From: Cohnella xylanilytica
GTDB lineage: Bacteria > Bacillota > Bacilli > Paenibacillales > Paenibacillaceae
Assembly (NCBI RefSeq): GCF_014212175.1
Contig: NZ_JACJVR010000130.1
Coordinates: 29,379-93,378 of the forward strand
DNA length: 64,000 nt
Reading direction: 5' to 3'
The position numbers and the translations under genes were made by a program. Below the pieces are notes generated by a model. That model ran no database searches. It saw nothing but the letters and a program-made list of their open reading frames with translations, and had not been told where the DNA came from. Positions 34,301 through 42,807 of the stretch are shown in pieces; the first letter of the stretch is position 1, and each line of letters starts with the position of its first letter.

Positions 34301-34334
34301 ATATTTAACGACATGAATTCATGTCGTTAAATAT
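34301..34334. repeat. Perfect 34-bp palindrome
   Basis: ATATTTAACGACATGAA followed directly by its reverse complement, with no loop and no mismatch. It sits between the helicase stop (34281) and a bidirectional terminator. It is far more AT-rich than its surroundings. Function unknown; candidate protein-binding site or cruciform. Confidence 0.95.
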
Positions 34335-34338
34335 CAAG

Positions 34339-34362
34339 AAAAGGCCCTAAACAGGGCCTTTT
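34339..34362. terminator. Bidirectional terminator between helicase and GH3 genes
   Basis: AAAAGGCCCT (34339-34348) and AGGGCCTTTT (34353-34362) form a perfect 10-bp stem with loop AAAC. The stem itself provides four Us in each direction. Confidence 0.9.
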
Positions 34363-34367
34363 CGCGA

Positions 34368-36638
34368 TTAACCGACTTGATTCAACTGCTCCAAGATGCG
34401 ATCGAGATGCTCTTCGGACATCGCCCCGCCGCTGAAGGAGATCAACGCGCGAAGAGGCATATATTTCATGATTGCCTCCATCATGCCCGAAGCGTCCCCA
34501 TGTTCCCCCAGATCACCCATCGGGTTCTGCCGCTTCATGATCTCCTCGACGATCGGACGCCTTGCCGGATCGGCCAGAAGATCGCCGAGGATCGTATTGC
34601 GGGTCGCCCTGGCTCGGATGACCGTCGTCGATTCGACCGCGATCGTACCGGTGAGCGCGATGTCTCGGGACGACTTGCCGATCAGAATCTCGAAGACGCC
34701 GGTATCGACCCGCCAATCCTTCCGTTCGGCGTCGTAATAAGCGAACGATCGCTTGTCGAGCGTGAACGTCACCGTCTTCCGTTCGCCCGGACGCAGCTCT
34801 ACCTTGGCGAATCCCTTCAATTCCTTCTCCGGACGGATGACCTTGCTGTCGACTTCGCGCACGTATAACTGAACGATCTCCTTGCCGGTCCGGTCTCCCG
34901 TATTCTCTACGACGACCTGCACGTCGACCGTCTCGTCGTCGCGGATCTCGTTCTTTCCGATCACGAGTTCGGAGTAGGCGAAGCTCGTATAGCTCAGGCC
35001 GTGGCCGAACGGGAACAGCGGTTCGATTCTCTTCTTGTCGTAATACCGGTATCCGACGAACACGCCTTCCCGGTACTCCGTCCGATCCCCTTCCCCGAAG
35101 TAGAAGAGGTAAGAAGGGTTATCCTCCAGCCGCTGAGGGAACGTCTCGGCCAGCTTGCCGCAAGGATTCGCGTCCCCGAACAGCAAGTCGGCGATCGCGC
35201 CGCCCAGAGCCTGGCCGCCCAGGTACGCCTCCAGCACCGCCTTCGCGCTTCCGATCCAAGGCATCTCCACCGGCGAACCGTTGCTTAGCACCACGACCAA
35301 GTTCGGCTGCGCCTTCGCCACCGCTTCGATCAGCGCCGCCTGATTGGCCGGGATTCGCAGATGCGTGCGGTCATATCCTTCCGACTCGTACCTTTCGGGC
35401 AAGCCGGCGAACAACACGGCCACGTTCGCTTCCGCCGCCGCGCGAACGGCTTCCTCCGCCAACTTGGCATCCGCGTCATCGCTGTCCAGGTTGTAGCCTT
35501 GAGCGTACGCGACGTTCGCGCCGTCTCCGGCGACTCTCTTGATCTCTTCCCGGATGTCCTCCAGCCTGGTCGGTTTGACATGGGAGCTTCCGCCGCCCTG
35601 ATATCTCGGGGAGGCCGCAAGCGCCCCGATAACGGCGATGTTGCCTTCCCGGGCTAACGGAAGAATGCCGTCCTCGTTCTTCAGCAGCACCATGCTCTCG
35701 CGGGCGACGACGCGGGCCAACCGGTGATGAGCATCGGCGTTGTAGCCTGCTCCCTGCTTTTTGTTATCGACCGCTTTGAAAATAATGCGCAGCAAACGCT
35801 CGACCGCCCGATCGAGCTTCTCTTCGGGCAGCTTGCCGGCGCGAACGGCCTCAACGATCTTCCGCTCGCCCGCGCCTCCGCTGGCAGGCATCTCGAGCTC
35901 CAAGCCGGCGGCCAGAGCGTCCGCTCTCTCGTTGACGGCGCCCCAATCGGACACGACGAAGCCTTCATGGCCCCATTCGTCCTTCAGGATATCCGTTAGC
36001 AAGTATTCGTTCTCGGAAGCGAAGGTTCCGTTGACCTTGTTGTACGAACACATAACGGTCCACGGCTGCGACTTCTTGACGGCGCCTTCGAAGCTCGCCA
36101 GATAAATCTCCCGCAGCGTCCGTTCGTCGGCGACGGAGTCGGACGTCATCCGGCGATGCTCCTGGTTGTTGGCGGCGAAATGCTTCAGCGACGTTCCGAC
36201 GCCTTGGCTTTGGACGCCGCGAATGTGATGGGCGGCCATCTCGGAGGACAAGTAAGGATCCTCCGAGAAATATTCGAAGTTCCGGCCGCACAGCGGAGAC
36301 CGTTTGATATTCGCGCCGGGGCCGAGCAGCACCGCCACGTCCTCCGCCTGGCACTCCTCTCCGAGCGCCTGCCCCATCTTCTCGATCAATTCCCGATCCC
36401 AAGAGCTGGCGACGCCGGCCGCGGACGGGAAGCACGTCGCCGGCACGCTGTCGAAGATGCCTATGTGGTCGGCCCCTTCCTTCTGCTTGCGAAGGCCGTG
36501 AGGCCCATCCGTCACCATGATGGATGGAATACCGAGCCGTTCGACTCCCTTGAGCCGCCAGAAGTCGAGACCGGAGCACATGCCTGCCTTCTCCTCCAAC
36601 GTCATTTGCGAGATCAACTTTTTCAAATCGCGTTCCAT
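34368..36638 (-). CDS. GH3-family beta-glucosidase
   Basis: A 756-residue glycoside hydrolase family 3 enzyme. The (beta/alpha)8 domain carries KHFAANNQEHRR and the nucleophile Asp in FVVSDWGAVNE (about residue 230). A second sandwich domain has VLLKNEDGILPL and GLPERYESEGYDR, and a C-terminal fibronectin-III-like domain ends the main part (GHGLSYTSFAYSEL onward). A further tail (about 680-756) is unusual. No signal peptide, so it acts in the cytoplasm on imported glycosides. Last gene of the sugar locus, in operon with the upstream GH3 gene (50-bp gap). Confidence 0.95.
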   Translation of the reverse strand: MERDLKKLISQMTLEEKAGMCSGLDFWRLKGVERLGIPSIMVTDGPHGLRKQKEGADHIGIFDSVPATCFPSAAGVASSWDRELIEKMGQALGEECQAEDVAVLLGPGANIKRSPLCGRNFEYFSEDPYLSSEMAAHHIRGVQSQGVGTSLKHFAANNQEHRRMTSDSVADERTLREIYLASFEGAVKKSQPWTVMCSYNKVNGTFASENEYLLTDILKDEWGHEGFVVSDWGAVNERADALAAGLELEMPASGGAGERKIVEAVRAGKLPEEKLDRAVERLLRIIFKAVDNKKQGAGYNADAHHRLARVVARESMVLLKNEDGILPLAREGNIAVIGALAASPRYQGGGSSHVKPTRLEDIREEIKRVAGDGANVAYAQGYNLDSDDADAKLAEEAVRAAAEANVAVLFAGLPERYESEGYDRTHLRIPANQAALIEAVAKAQPNLVVVLSNGSPVEMPWIGSAKAVLEAYLGGQALGGAIADLLFGDANPCGKLAETFPQRLEDNPSYLFYFGEGDRTEYREGVFVGYRYYDKKRIEPLFPFGHGLSYTSFAYSELVIGKNEIRDDETVDVQVVVENTGDRTGKEIVQLYVREVDSKVIRPEKELKGFAKVELRPGERKTVTFTLDKRSFAYYDAERKDWRVDTGVFEILIGKSSRDIALTGTIAVESTTVIRARATRNTILGDLLADPARRPIVEEIMKRQNPMGDLGEHGDASGMMEAIMKYMPLRALISFSGGAMSEEHLDRILEQLNQVG

Positions 36639-36688
36639 GGATTTTACTCCTCCCGGTTCATCTCAATCCAATTAATCCTCGATTTTCA

Positions 36689-39205
36689 TTAGACGAGTTC
36701 AAATTCCGCCTCGAGCGTATCCCTCGAGTTCGGGCCCGCGAACAGCCGGAACGAGCCGGCCTCCGCCTGGAAGCTTCCGTCCGGACCGTAAAACTTCAAA
36801 TCCTCTTCGGAGACGGCGAACGACACCGTCCGGCTCTCTCCCGGCTGCAGAACGATCTTCCGGAATCCCTTCAGCTCCTTGACCGGCCGGACCACGCTTC
36901 CGTGCAGATCGCGAATATACATCTGGACGGTCTCCTCGCCCGCGGCGTCGCCGGCATTGGTTACGGTGACGCTCGCGATCAGCGAATCGCCGCGCGCGAG
37001 GACCGTCTTATCCAGCCGAAAGTCCGAATAATCGAACTTCGTGTAGCTAAGTCCGTACCCGAACGGATACAGCGGTTCGTTCGGACAATCCAAATATTTG
37101 GAGATGAACTTCATGTGCCGGTTCTCCGGCGTAACCGGGCGGCCGGTATTGAAGTGGTTGTAGTAAATCGGCACCTGGCCCGCATGCCTCGGGAAGCTCA
37201 TCGTTAATCTTCCGGACGGATTGTAGTCCCCGAACAGCACGTCCGCGATCGCCCGTCCAGCTTCCGAGCCCAGGAACCAGGTCTCGACGATGGCTCCGAC
37301 GTTCTGCTCGAACCAGTCGAGCACGAGAGGGCGGCCATTCGTGAGAACGAGCACGGTCGGCTTGCCGAGCTTGACGATCTCCTCCGCCAGACGAAGCTGA
37401 ACGGACGGGAGCTCGATATTCGTACGGGATGCGGCTTCGCCGGACATATTGCTGTCTTCGCCCAGGGCCAAAACCACGACATCCGCTTGCTTCGCGCAGG
37501 CGACCGCGCGTTCGAACCCGCCGTCGATCTCGCTGTCGACTCCGCAGCCCGCCGCGACGAGCAGCCGGTCGGCATCGGACACTTTGTCCGCGACTCCCTG
37601 CTTCAAGGTCGCCGTCTCCAACCCGTAACGGGAAAACTGCCACGGCCCCAGAAGATCCTTGCTTGCCGCGAAAGGACCGATTAAAGCCAACGTGTTCCCT
37701 TCTTTGCGAAGAGGGAGAATTCCGTCGTTCTTCAGAAGCACGACCGACTTGCGGGCCAGCTCGCGGCTTGCCTCCAGATGCTCCGGATGGAAGTGATATT
37801 CCATCTCCTTCTCGGGCCGAACGTACCGGAATGGATCGTCCATAATTCCGATTTTGAATTTGTACGTCAGGATGCGCCTGACCGCTTCGTCAAGCTGCTC
37901 TTCCTTCACCAGACCTTTCTCGATCAACGCCGGCAGATGCGTGGCGAACAACCGGGTCACCATCTCGATGTCCATCGTCGCGTATAAGGCCAGCTTGGAC
38001 GCATCTTCCCCGTCCTTCGCCGCTCCGTGGATGAAGATCTCCTCGATCGCGCCGTAGTCGGAGATCACGATGCCGTCGAATCCGAGCTCGTCCCTTAGGA
38101 GGTCCTTGAGCAGATAAGAGTTCCCCGCCACCGGAACTCCCTGGTAGATGTTGAAGGCGTTCATGACCGAGCCGGCTCCCGCTTCGATTCCCGCTTTAAA
38201 CGGCGGCAAGAAGACGTTCCGCAGCGTTCCCTCGGAGATGTCGACCGTGTTGTAATCCCGCCCTCCTTCCGCCGCGCCGTAAGCGATGAAGTGCTTCAAG
38301 CAAGCGATGATCGTCTCCCGGTCGAACAGGCTGTCGCCTTGGAATCCTTCGACCTGCGCCTTGGCGATCAAGGCGCCCAAGTAAGGATCCTCCCCCGCTC
38401 CTTCCACCACCCGGCCCCATCTCGGGTCGCGCGATATATCGACCATCGGGCCGTGGTTGTAAGTCGTGCCCGATGCCGACGCTTCCTTCGCCGCGATGGC
38501 GCACGCCTGCTTGATACCTTCCAGGTCCCAGCTGCAGGACCAAGCGAGCGGCACCGGGAAGATCGTCTGAAACCCGTGGATCACGTCCGCGTTGAACAGA
38601 AGCGGGATTCTGTGGGGAGACTGCTCGACCGCGATCTTCTGCAGCTCGAACACCCGCTTGCTGTCGAAGGCGCCCAGGATCGAGCCCGCTTTGCCCGAGG
38701 CGACCATGCTCTCGGGCGGTTCGGAATCGACGTCCGCCCCGAACGAGAAGTCGGAAGCTCCGATCTGGCTCATTTGGCCGATTTTATCCGCCACGGACAT
38801 CCGCCCGATGAGCTTCTCCACCTCCTGTCGGATCTCTTCCTCCGAACGTTCTTGAACGTTCGATCTCCGATACGGCTCGACAAGCGGGATCAGGTCTTTC
38901 GCCAACGAAGGACCCCGCCCCCGCTCGCCTTCTAGCTGAAGCTCTCCCGCGAAAGGCATCATGATCGTGCCGGCAAAGCGATCGTTCTCGAACGTTAGTT
39001 TAACGACTACCGGATCGCTCGAGTAAAAGGACCTCCCGACGGCTTCCAGACGGTTCCCTTCCAAGGATGCCTCCATCGGCAGGATGAAAGCAGGGGTCGG
39101 TTCGGTTTGAACCGACAAAGTGTAACCATCGTCCTTTTCCACCGAAAAAATGAATTTTTGCTTGGAATCGTCTCGATGGACCACGGCGTTCCATATTCCG
39201 ATCAT
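36689..39205 (-). CDS. GH3-family glycosidase (BglX-like) with extra N-terminal beta domain
   Basis: An 838-residue enzyme. The GH3 barrel begins near residue 115 (EEEIRQEVEKLIGRMSVADKIGQM), with HGPMVDISRDPRWGRVVEGAGEDPYL, KHFIAYGAAEGGRD and the nucleophile Asp in IVISDYGAIEE (about 382). The sandwich domain has ALGEDSNMSGEAASR, and the C-terminus has the Fn3-like domain. Residues 1-100 (MIGIWNAVVHRDDSKQKF... and FAGTIMMPFAGELQLEGE) look like a small separate beta domain. No signal peptide is visible. It follows the permease gene by 26 bp, so it is part of the transport operon and should cleave the imported oligosaccharide. Confidence 0.94.
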   Translation of the reverse strand: MIGIWNAVVHRDDSKQKFIFSVEKDDGYTLSVQTEPTPAFILPMEASLEGNRLEAVGRSFYSSDPVVVKLTFENDRFAGTIMMPFAGELQLEGERGRGPSLAKDLIPLVEPYRRSNVQERSEEEIRQEVEKLIGRMSVADKIGQMSQIGASDFSFGADVDSEPPESMVASGKAGSILGAFDSKRVFELQKIAVEQSPHRIPLLFNADVIHGFQTIFPVPLAWSCSWDLEGIKQACAIAAKEASASGTTYNHGPMVDISRDPRWGRVVEGAGEDPYLGALIAKAQVEGFQGDSLFDRETIIACLKHFIAYGAAEGGRDYNTVDISEGTLRNVFLPPFKAGIEAGAGSVMNAFNIYQGVPVAGNSYLLKDLLRDELGFDGIVISDYGAIEEIFIHGAAKDGEDASKLALYATMDIEMVTRLFATHLPALIEKGLVKEEQLDEAVRRILTYKFKIGIMDDPFRYVRPEKEMEYHFHPEHLEASRELARKSVVLLKNDGILPLRKEGNTLALIGPFAASKDLLGPWQFSRYGLETATLKQGVADKVSDADRLLVAAGCGVDSEIDGGFERAVACAKQADVVVLALGEDSNMSGEAASRTNIELPSVQLRLAEEIVKLGKPTVLVLTNGRPLVLDWFEQNVGAIVETWFLGSEAGRAIADVLFGDYNPSGRLTMSFPRHAGQVPIYYNHFNTGRPVTPENRHMKFISKYLDCPNEPLYPFGYGLSYTKFDYSDFRLDKTVLARGDSLIASVTVTNAGDAAGEETVQMYIRDLHGSVVRPVKELKGFRKIVLQPGESRTVSFAVSEEDLKFYGPDGSFQAEAGSFRLFAGPNSRDTLEAEFELV

Positions 39206-39231
39206 CCTTCAACACTCCTCTTGATCTCTCG

Positions 39232-40119
39232 TTATTTCACTGCGCCGATTGCGATTCCTTTGATGAAGTACTTCTGGAAGAACGGGTACGCGATCAAAAT
39301 CGGGAGAACTCCGATGACGGCAATCGCCATCCGTACGGACGTGCTCGGCAGTTCGGCCGCGGAACTGGCCGCCGAGGAAGACAAATTGCTGTTGTTGGAC
39401 AGGAATTGGATATCCGAGATGATCCGATTCAGAATGTTCTGAATACTGAACAGCTCGGGATCGGTGACGTACGTCATTCCGTTAAACCAATCGTTCCAGT
39501 ACAAGATAGCTTCGAACAGGCCGATCGTCGCCAGAATCGGCGCCGACAGAGGAAGAACGATTCGATAGAACGCTTTGATCTCCCCCGCGCCGTCGATTTG
39601 CGCCGCTTCGATAAGCGCGGGCGGCACGGACGTCATGAAGTACGTTCGCATGAGGAGCACGTTGAACCCGTTCATCAGCAAGCCCGGAATGATCAGCGCC
39701 CAGATCGTATTTTTGATCTCGAAAATTTGCGTATAGATCAAATAGGACGGGACGAGTCCTCCATTGAACAGGAGCGTGAAGAAGACGAGAAACGCCCAGA
39801 AATGCTTCAGCGGGATATCGTTCCGCGACATCGGATAAGCAAGCATGGAAGTCATCGCCAAGCTGGCCGCGGTTCCGACGACCGTAATGAATACCGTAAT
39901 GCCGTATGCCCGGCCCAGCTCCCCCCAATGGCTGCCCAAATATTCGTAGGCCTTGAAGCTGAATTGCTCCGGGAAGAAGGAGTATCCGTTCTGGATGATG
40001 CTGCTCTCGCTGGACACCGAGGAGACGAGCAGCAGGACGAACGGAATCAAGCACGCGAGAGAGAATCCCGCCAAGAAGATATGGGAGATCCATTGCATTC
40101 CTTTGCTATCGTTCGCCAA
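39232..40119 (-). CDS. Carbohydrate ABC transporter permease, LplC/YtcP-type
   Basis: 295 residues, six predicted membrane helices, and the EAA loop in LIEAAQIDGAGEIKAFYRIVLPLSAPILATIGLF, which contacts the ATPase. It belongs to the CUT1 class of sugar importers of the LplABC type. It starts 15 bp after the other permease gene. No ATP-binding subunit is encoded nearby, so a shared MsmX-type ATPase encoded elsewhere is expected. Confidence 0.94.
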   Translation of the reverse strand: MANDSKGMQWISHIFLAGFSLACLIPFVLLLVSSVSSESSIIQNGYSFFPEQFSFKAYEYLGSHWGELGRAYGITVFITVVGTAASLAMTSMLAYPMSRNDIPLKHFWAFLVFFTLLFNGGLVPSYLIYTQIFEIKNTIWALIIPGLLMNGFNVLLMRTYFMTSVPPALIEAAQIDGAGEIKAFYRIVLPLSAPILATIGLFEAILYWNDWFNGMTYVTDPELFSIQNILNRIISDIQFLSNNSNLSSSAASSAAELPSTSVRMAIAVIGVLPILIAYPFFQKYFIKGIAIGAVK

Positions 40120-40134
40120 TTCATATCACCTCCG

Positions 40135-41052
40135 TTAGAATAGCGCGTTGTCTTTGCTGAATTTGCGAACCGCGTAGTTGGATAGAATGACGAGCGCGAA
40201 GCCGACGACGGATTGGTAGACGCCCGCCGCGGAGGACATCCCGATATCGCCTAGATTCATCAGGGCGCGGTACACGTACGTATCGATGACGTTCGTCGTA
40301 TCCGACAGCACGCCCGAGTCCATCGGCACTTGGTAGAACAGGCCGAAGTCGGAATAGAAGATCCGGCCGATCGACAGAAGCGTCATCATCGTGATGACCG
40401 GCATAATTATCGGAATCGTGATGGAGCGGATTTGCTGCCATTTCGAGGCTCCGTCCAATGTGGCCGCTTCGTAATATTCCGTATCGATGCTGATAATGGA
40501 AGCCAAGTACACGACGCTGAGGAAGCCGATGCCCTTCCAGATGTTGACGACGGTCAAAATATACGGCCAATATTCCTTGCTGGAGTACCAAGAGATCTCC
40601 TCGATGCCGAACAGGGGCAATATCGATTTGTTCAACAGCCCCGTATCGCTGCTCAGCAGGGCGAACACCAGATAACTGACGATAACCATCGAGATGAGAT
40701 GAGGGAGAACGATGACGCTCTGATAGAATCGTTGGAAGAACTTCTTCCGGATCTCGTTCAGCAGAACGGCCAGCCCGATCGCGCCGATCGTATTGACGAT
40801 AATAAAGAAGCCGTTGTAGAGAAGAGTATTTCGAGTAATCACGTAGGCGTCTGATGTCTTGAACAAATATTCGAAGTTCTTGAACCCGACCCAGTCGCTG
40901 CCCAGAATTCCGCTCGAAAAATTGAAATCCTTGAAGGCGATAATAATCCCGAACATGGGCAAATAATTGTTGACGATCAAGTAAGCGAGACCCGGAAGCA
41001 TGAGGCAGAACAAGGGAACGAATCGCTTCCAGCGCTTGGTTGCGGAGCTCAT
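40135..41052 (-). CDS. Carbohydrate ABC transporter permease, LplB-type
   Basis: About 305 residues, six predicted membrane helices and the EAA loop (YYEAATLDGASKWQQIRSITIPIIMPVITMM). It partners the permease at 39232. The start was placed at ATG 41052, about 11 nt after AGGAAGG; a GTG at 41061 is possible but too close to that site. A hairpin at 41098-41131 separates it from the solute-binding protein gene, which usually lets the binding protein be made in excess. Confidence 0.93.
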   Translation of the reverse strand: MSSATKRWKRFVPLFCLMLPGLAYLIVNNYLPMFGIIIAFKDFNFSSGILGSDWVGFKNFEYLFKTSDAYVITRNTLLYNGFFIIVNTIGAIGLAVLLNEIRKKFFQRFYQSVIVLPHLISMVIVSYLVFALLSSDTGLLNKSILPLFGIEEISWYSSKEYWPYILTVVNIWKGIGFLSVVYLASIISIDTEYYEAATLDGASKWQQIRSITIPIIMPVITMMTLLSIGRIFYSDFGLFYQVPMDSGVLSDTTNVIDTYVYRALMNLGDIGMSSAAGVYQSVVGFALVILSNYAVRKFSKDNALF

Positions 41053-41097
41053 GATGTTCACTACCTTCCTGGACGAATTGTCAGGGCTTTAAAGAGC

Positions 41098-41131
41098 GCA
41101 ATCCAACCAACTATGCAGCTGATTGGATTGC
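41098..41131 (-). terminator. Intercistronic hairpin after the solute-binding protein gene
   Basis: GCAATCCAA (41098-41106) pairs perfectly with TTGGATTGC (41123-41131), followed on the minus strand by GCTCTTTAAAG, a weak U-tract. Its position, between binding protein and permease genes, suits partial termination or 3'-end protection. Confidence 0.65.
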
Positions 41132-41159
41132 ATACGTTTCTCTAAAGGCGGTTTGAAGT

Positions 41160-42662
41160 TTATTTGCCGTTGGCGGCTGCCCAAGCGTCAAGCTGCTTTT
41201 GCTTCTCGGCGATGATTTTGTCGATTCCGGCGTCCTTCAGCTTGCCGATGAATTCCGGGAGCGTCTTGTCCGGATCCAAGGCTCCGTTCTCCAGAGCCGC
41301 CTGGTACTGGTCAAGCACGTTGGAGACGGCGGCGAATTCCGTTTTGACCGGAGAGGAGTCGAACGTAAAGCCTAATGCCTTGGACTTGATCGCGCCGTCA
41401 TTGAATTGTTTCATCTTCTCCCATAGCTGCTCGTCATCCCCGTTGAAGATATACGAGAGGAACTGATTGCCGAACAGCCAGCCCATGCCCGAATATCCTA
41501 CGTTGCCGGCATTGATGCCTTCCGGGTAATCGATGACGTTGTCCTTCACCTTCACGTAATGCTTGCCCTCGATTCCCCAATCCAGCAGATTGACGATATC
41601 CTTGTCGGAGTACATCAAATTCAGGAATTGCATCGCTTTCTCGGGATTTTCCGAGTTCTTCGCGATTCCCCACATGATGCTCGTGACCGTGCTCGTCTTG
41701 GCGACCGGCGGCAGCATCTGGTACGATACGATCGGCATGCCGGACAACCGGCTTTCCTGCGTATCGAATCCCGGCTTCAGCGTCGCCAAGTTTCCGGCGC
41801 CCTTCCCGGCCTTAATAATGTCGGAAGTAGATTCCTTAACGGTGACCGCATCCTTCGAGATATAGCCGGCCTTGTACCATTCCCGCATCTTCTTCAGCTC
41901 AGCCGCGTACTCTTCCGTCTCGAACCAGTTCACGACCTTCAAGTCTTTGCCGTTGTCGAGCAGAACGCCCATATCGTCGCCGAGCGAATCCCGCGTGCTG
42001 AAGTAGGTTAGCGGGGAAGAGCCGGTGCCGTTGACCATCGGAATCAAGTTCGGTTCGTTGTCTTTAATCGTCTTCAGAACCGGCTCCAAGTCGTCCAGCG
42101 TCTTCGCGTTCGTCAAATCCAGCTTGAATTTATCCGCGAGATCCTTGCGAATCATGTACCCGTAGCTTGCGGCCAGGTCGCGGACGGTAGGAACCCCGTA
42201 CGTCTTGCCGCTGATTTTCGCCGCATTCGAGTAATCCGGACCAAGCGCTTCGACGATCCCTTGGCCATGCTGCGCAAGCAATTCGTCCAGCTCGACCAAC
42301 TGCCCCTTCGCCGCTTGGTTGGCGTAAGAATTGCCCATTAACACCATCAGATCCAGTTTCTCGTTGCTGGTCAGCATCAGGTTGATCTGATTTTGCCAAG
42401 TGCTGAGGCTGATCGGCAGCAGCTTGACCGTCGCGTTGATTTTGGCCTTCGTCAATTTGCTTAACTCTGCTTCGACAAGCTGCTGGTCTTTCGGCACGCT
42501 GCCGAAGGTGAAGTAAGCGACCGTCAACTCGTATGGCGCCCCCGCCTCGCCCGACGCGCCGGCAGAGCTCGTATCGCCGTTCGTACCGGAATTCGAGCCG
42601 CAGGCGGACAAGCTCAACGCGCAAGCCAGCAATGCACCGCTCCAACTTAATTTTCTTCGCAC
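41160..42662 (-). CDS. Extracellular solute-binding lipoprotein, LplA-type
   Basis: 500 residues, start GTG 42662 with GGGGGAG 5 nt upstream. The signal peptide ends in the lipobox LSAC (RRKLSWSGALLACALSLSACGSN). The mature protein has the type I/II solute-binding architecture of CUT1 sugar importers (LNLMYSDKDIVNLLDWGIEGKHYV is a recurrent LplA-family block). It captures an oligosaccharide outside the membrane and delivers it to the two permeases downstream. Ligand not predictable, probably a beta-linked glucoside given the GH3 enzymes. Confidence 0.94.
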   Translation of the reverse strand: MRRKLSWSGALLACALSLSACGSNSGTNGDTSSAGASGEAGAPYELTVAYFTFGSVPKDQQLVEAELSKLTKAKINATVKLLPISLSTWQNQINLMLTSNEKLDLMVLMGNSYANQAAKGQLVELDELLAQHGQGIVEALGPDYSNAAKISGKTYGVPTVRDLAASYGYMIRKDLADKFKLDLTNAKTLDDLEPVLKTIKDNEPNLIPMVNGTGSSPLTYFSTRDSLGDDMGVLLDNGKDLKVVNWFETEEYAAELKKMREWYKAGYISKDAVTVKESTSDIIKAGKGAGNLATLKPGFDTQESRLSGMPIVSYQMLPPVAKTSTVTSIMWGIAKNSENPEKAMQFLNLMYSDKDIVNLLDWGIEGKHYVKVKDNVIDYPEGINAGNVGYSGMGWLFGNQFLSYIFNGDDEQLWEKMKQFNDGAIKSKALGFTFDSSPVKTEFAAVSNVLDQYQAALENGALDPDKTLPEFIGKLKDAGIDKIIAEKQKQLDAWAAANGK

Positions 42663-42807
42663 CTGTTCTCCCCCGTTTGGTTGGATTGGTCGAATCGGTT
42701 CGGCCTGGAATCCGGCGTTCCGAATCGAATCTGTTCTAATCATAATCGCCCGAAGAGATCGCCAACTACTAAGATGTCGACTTCCCATTGTCACGTGATC
42801 GACCCGT

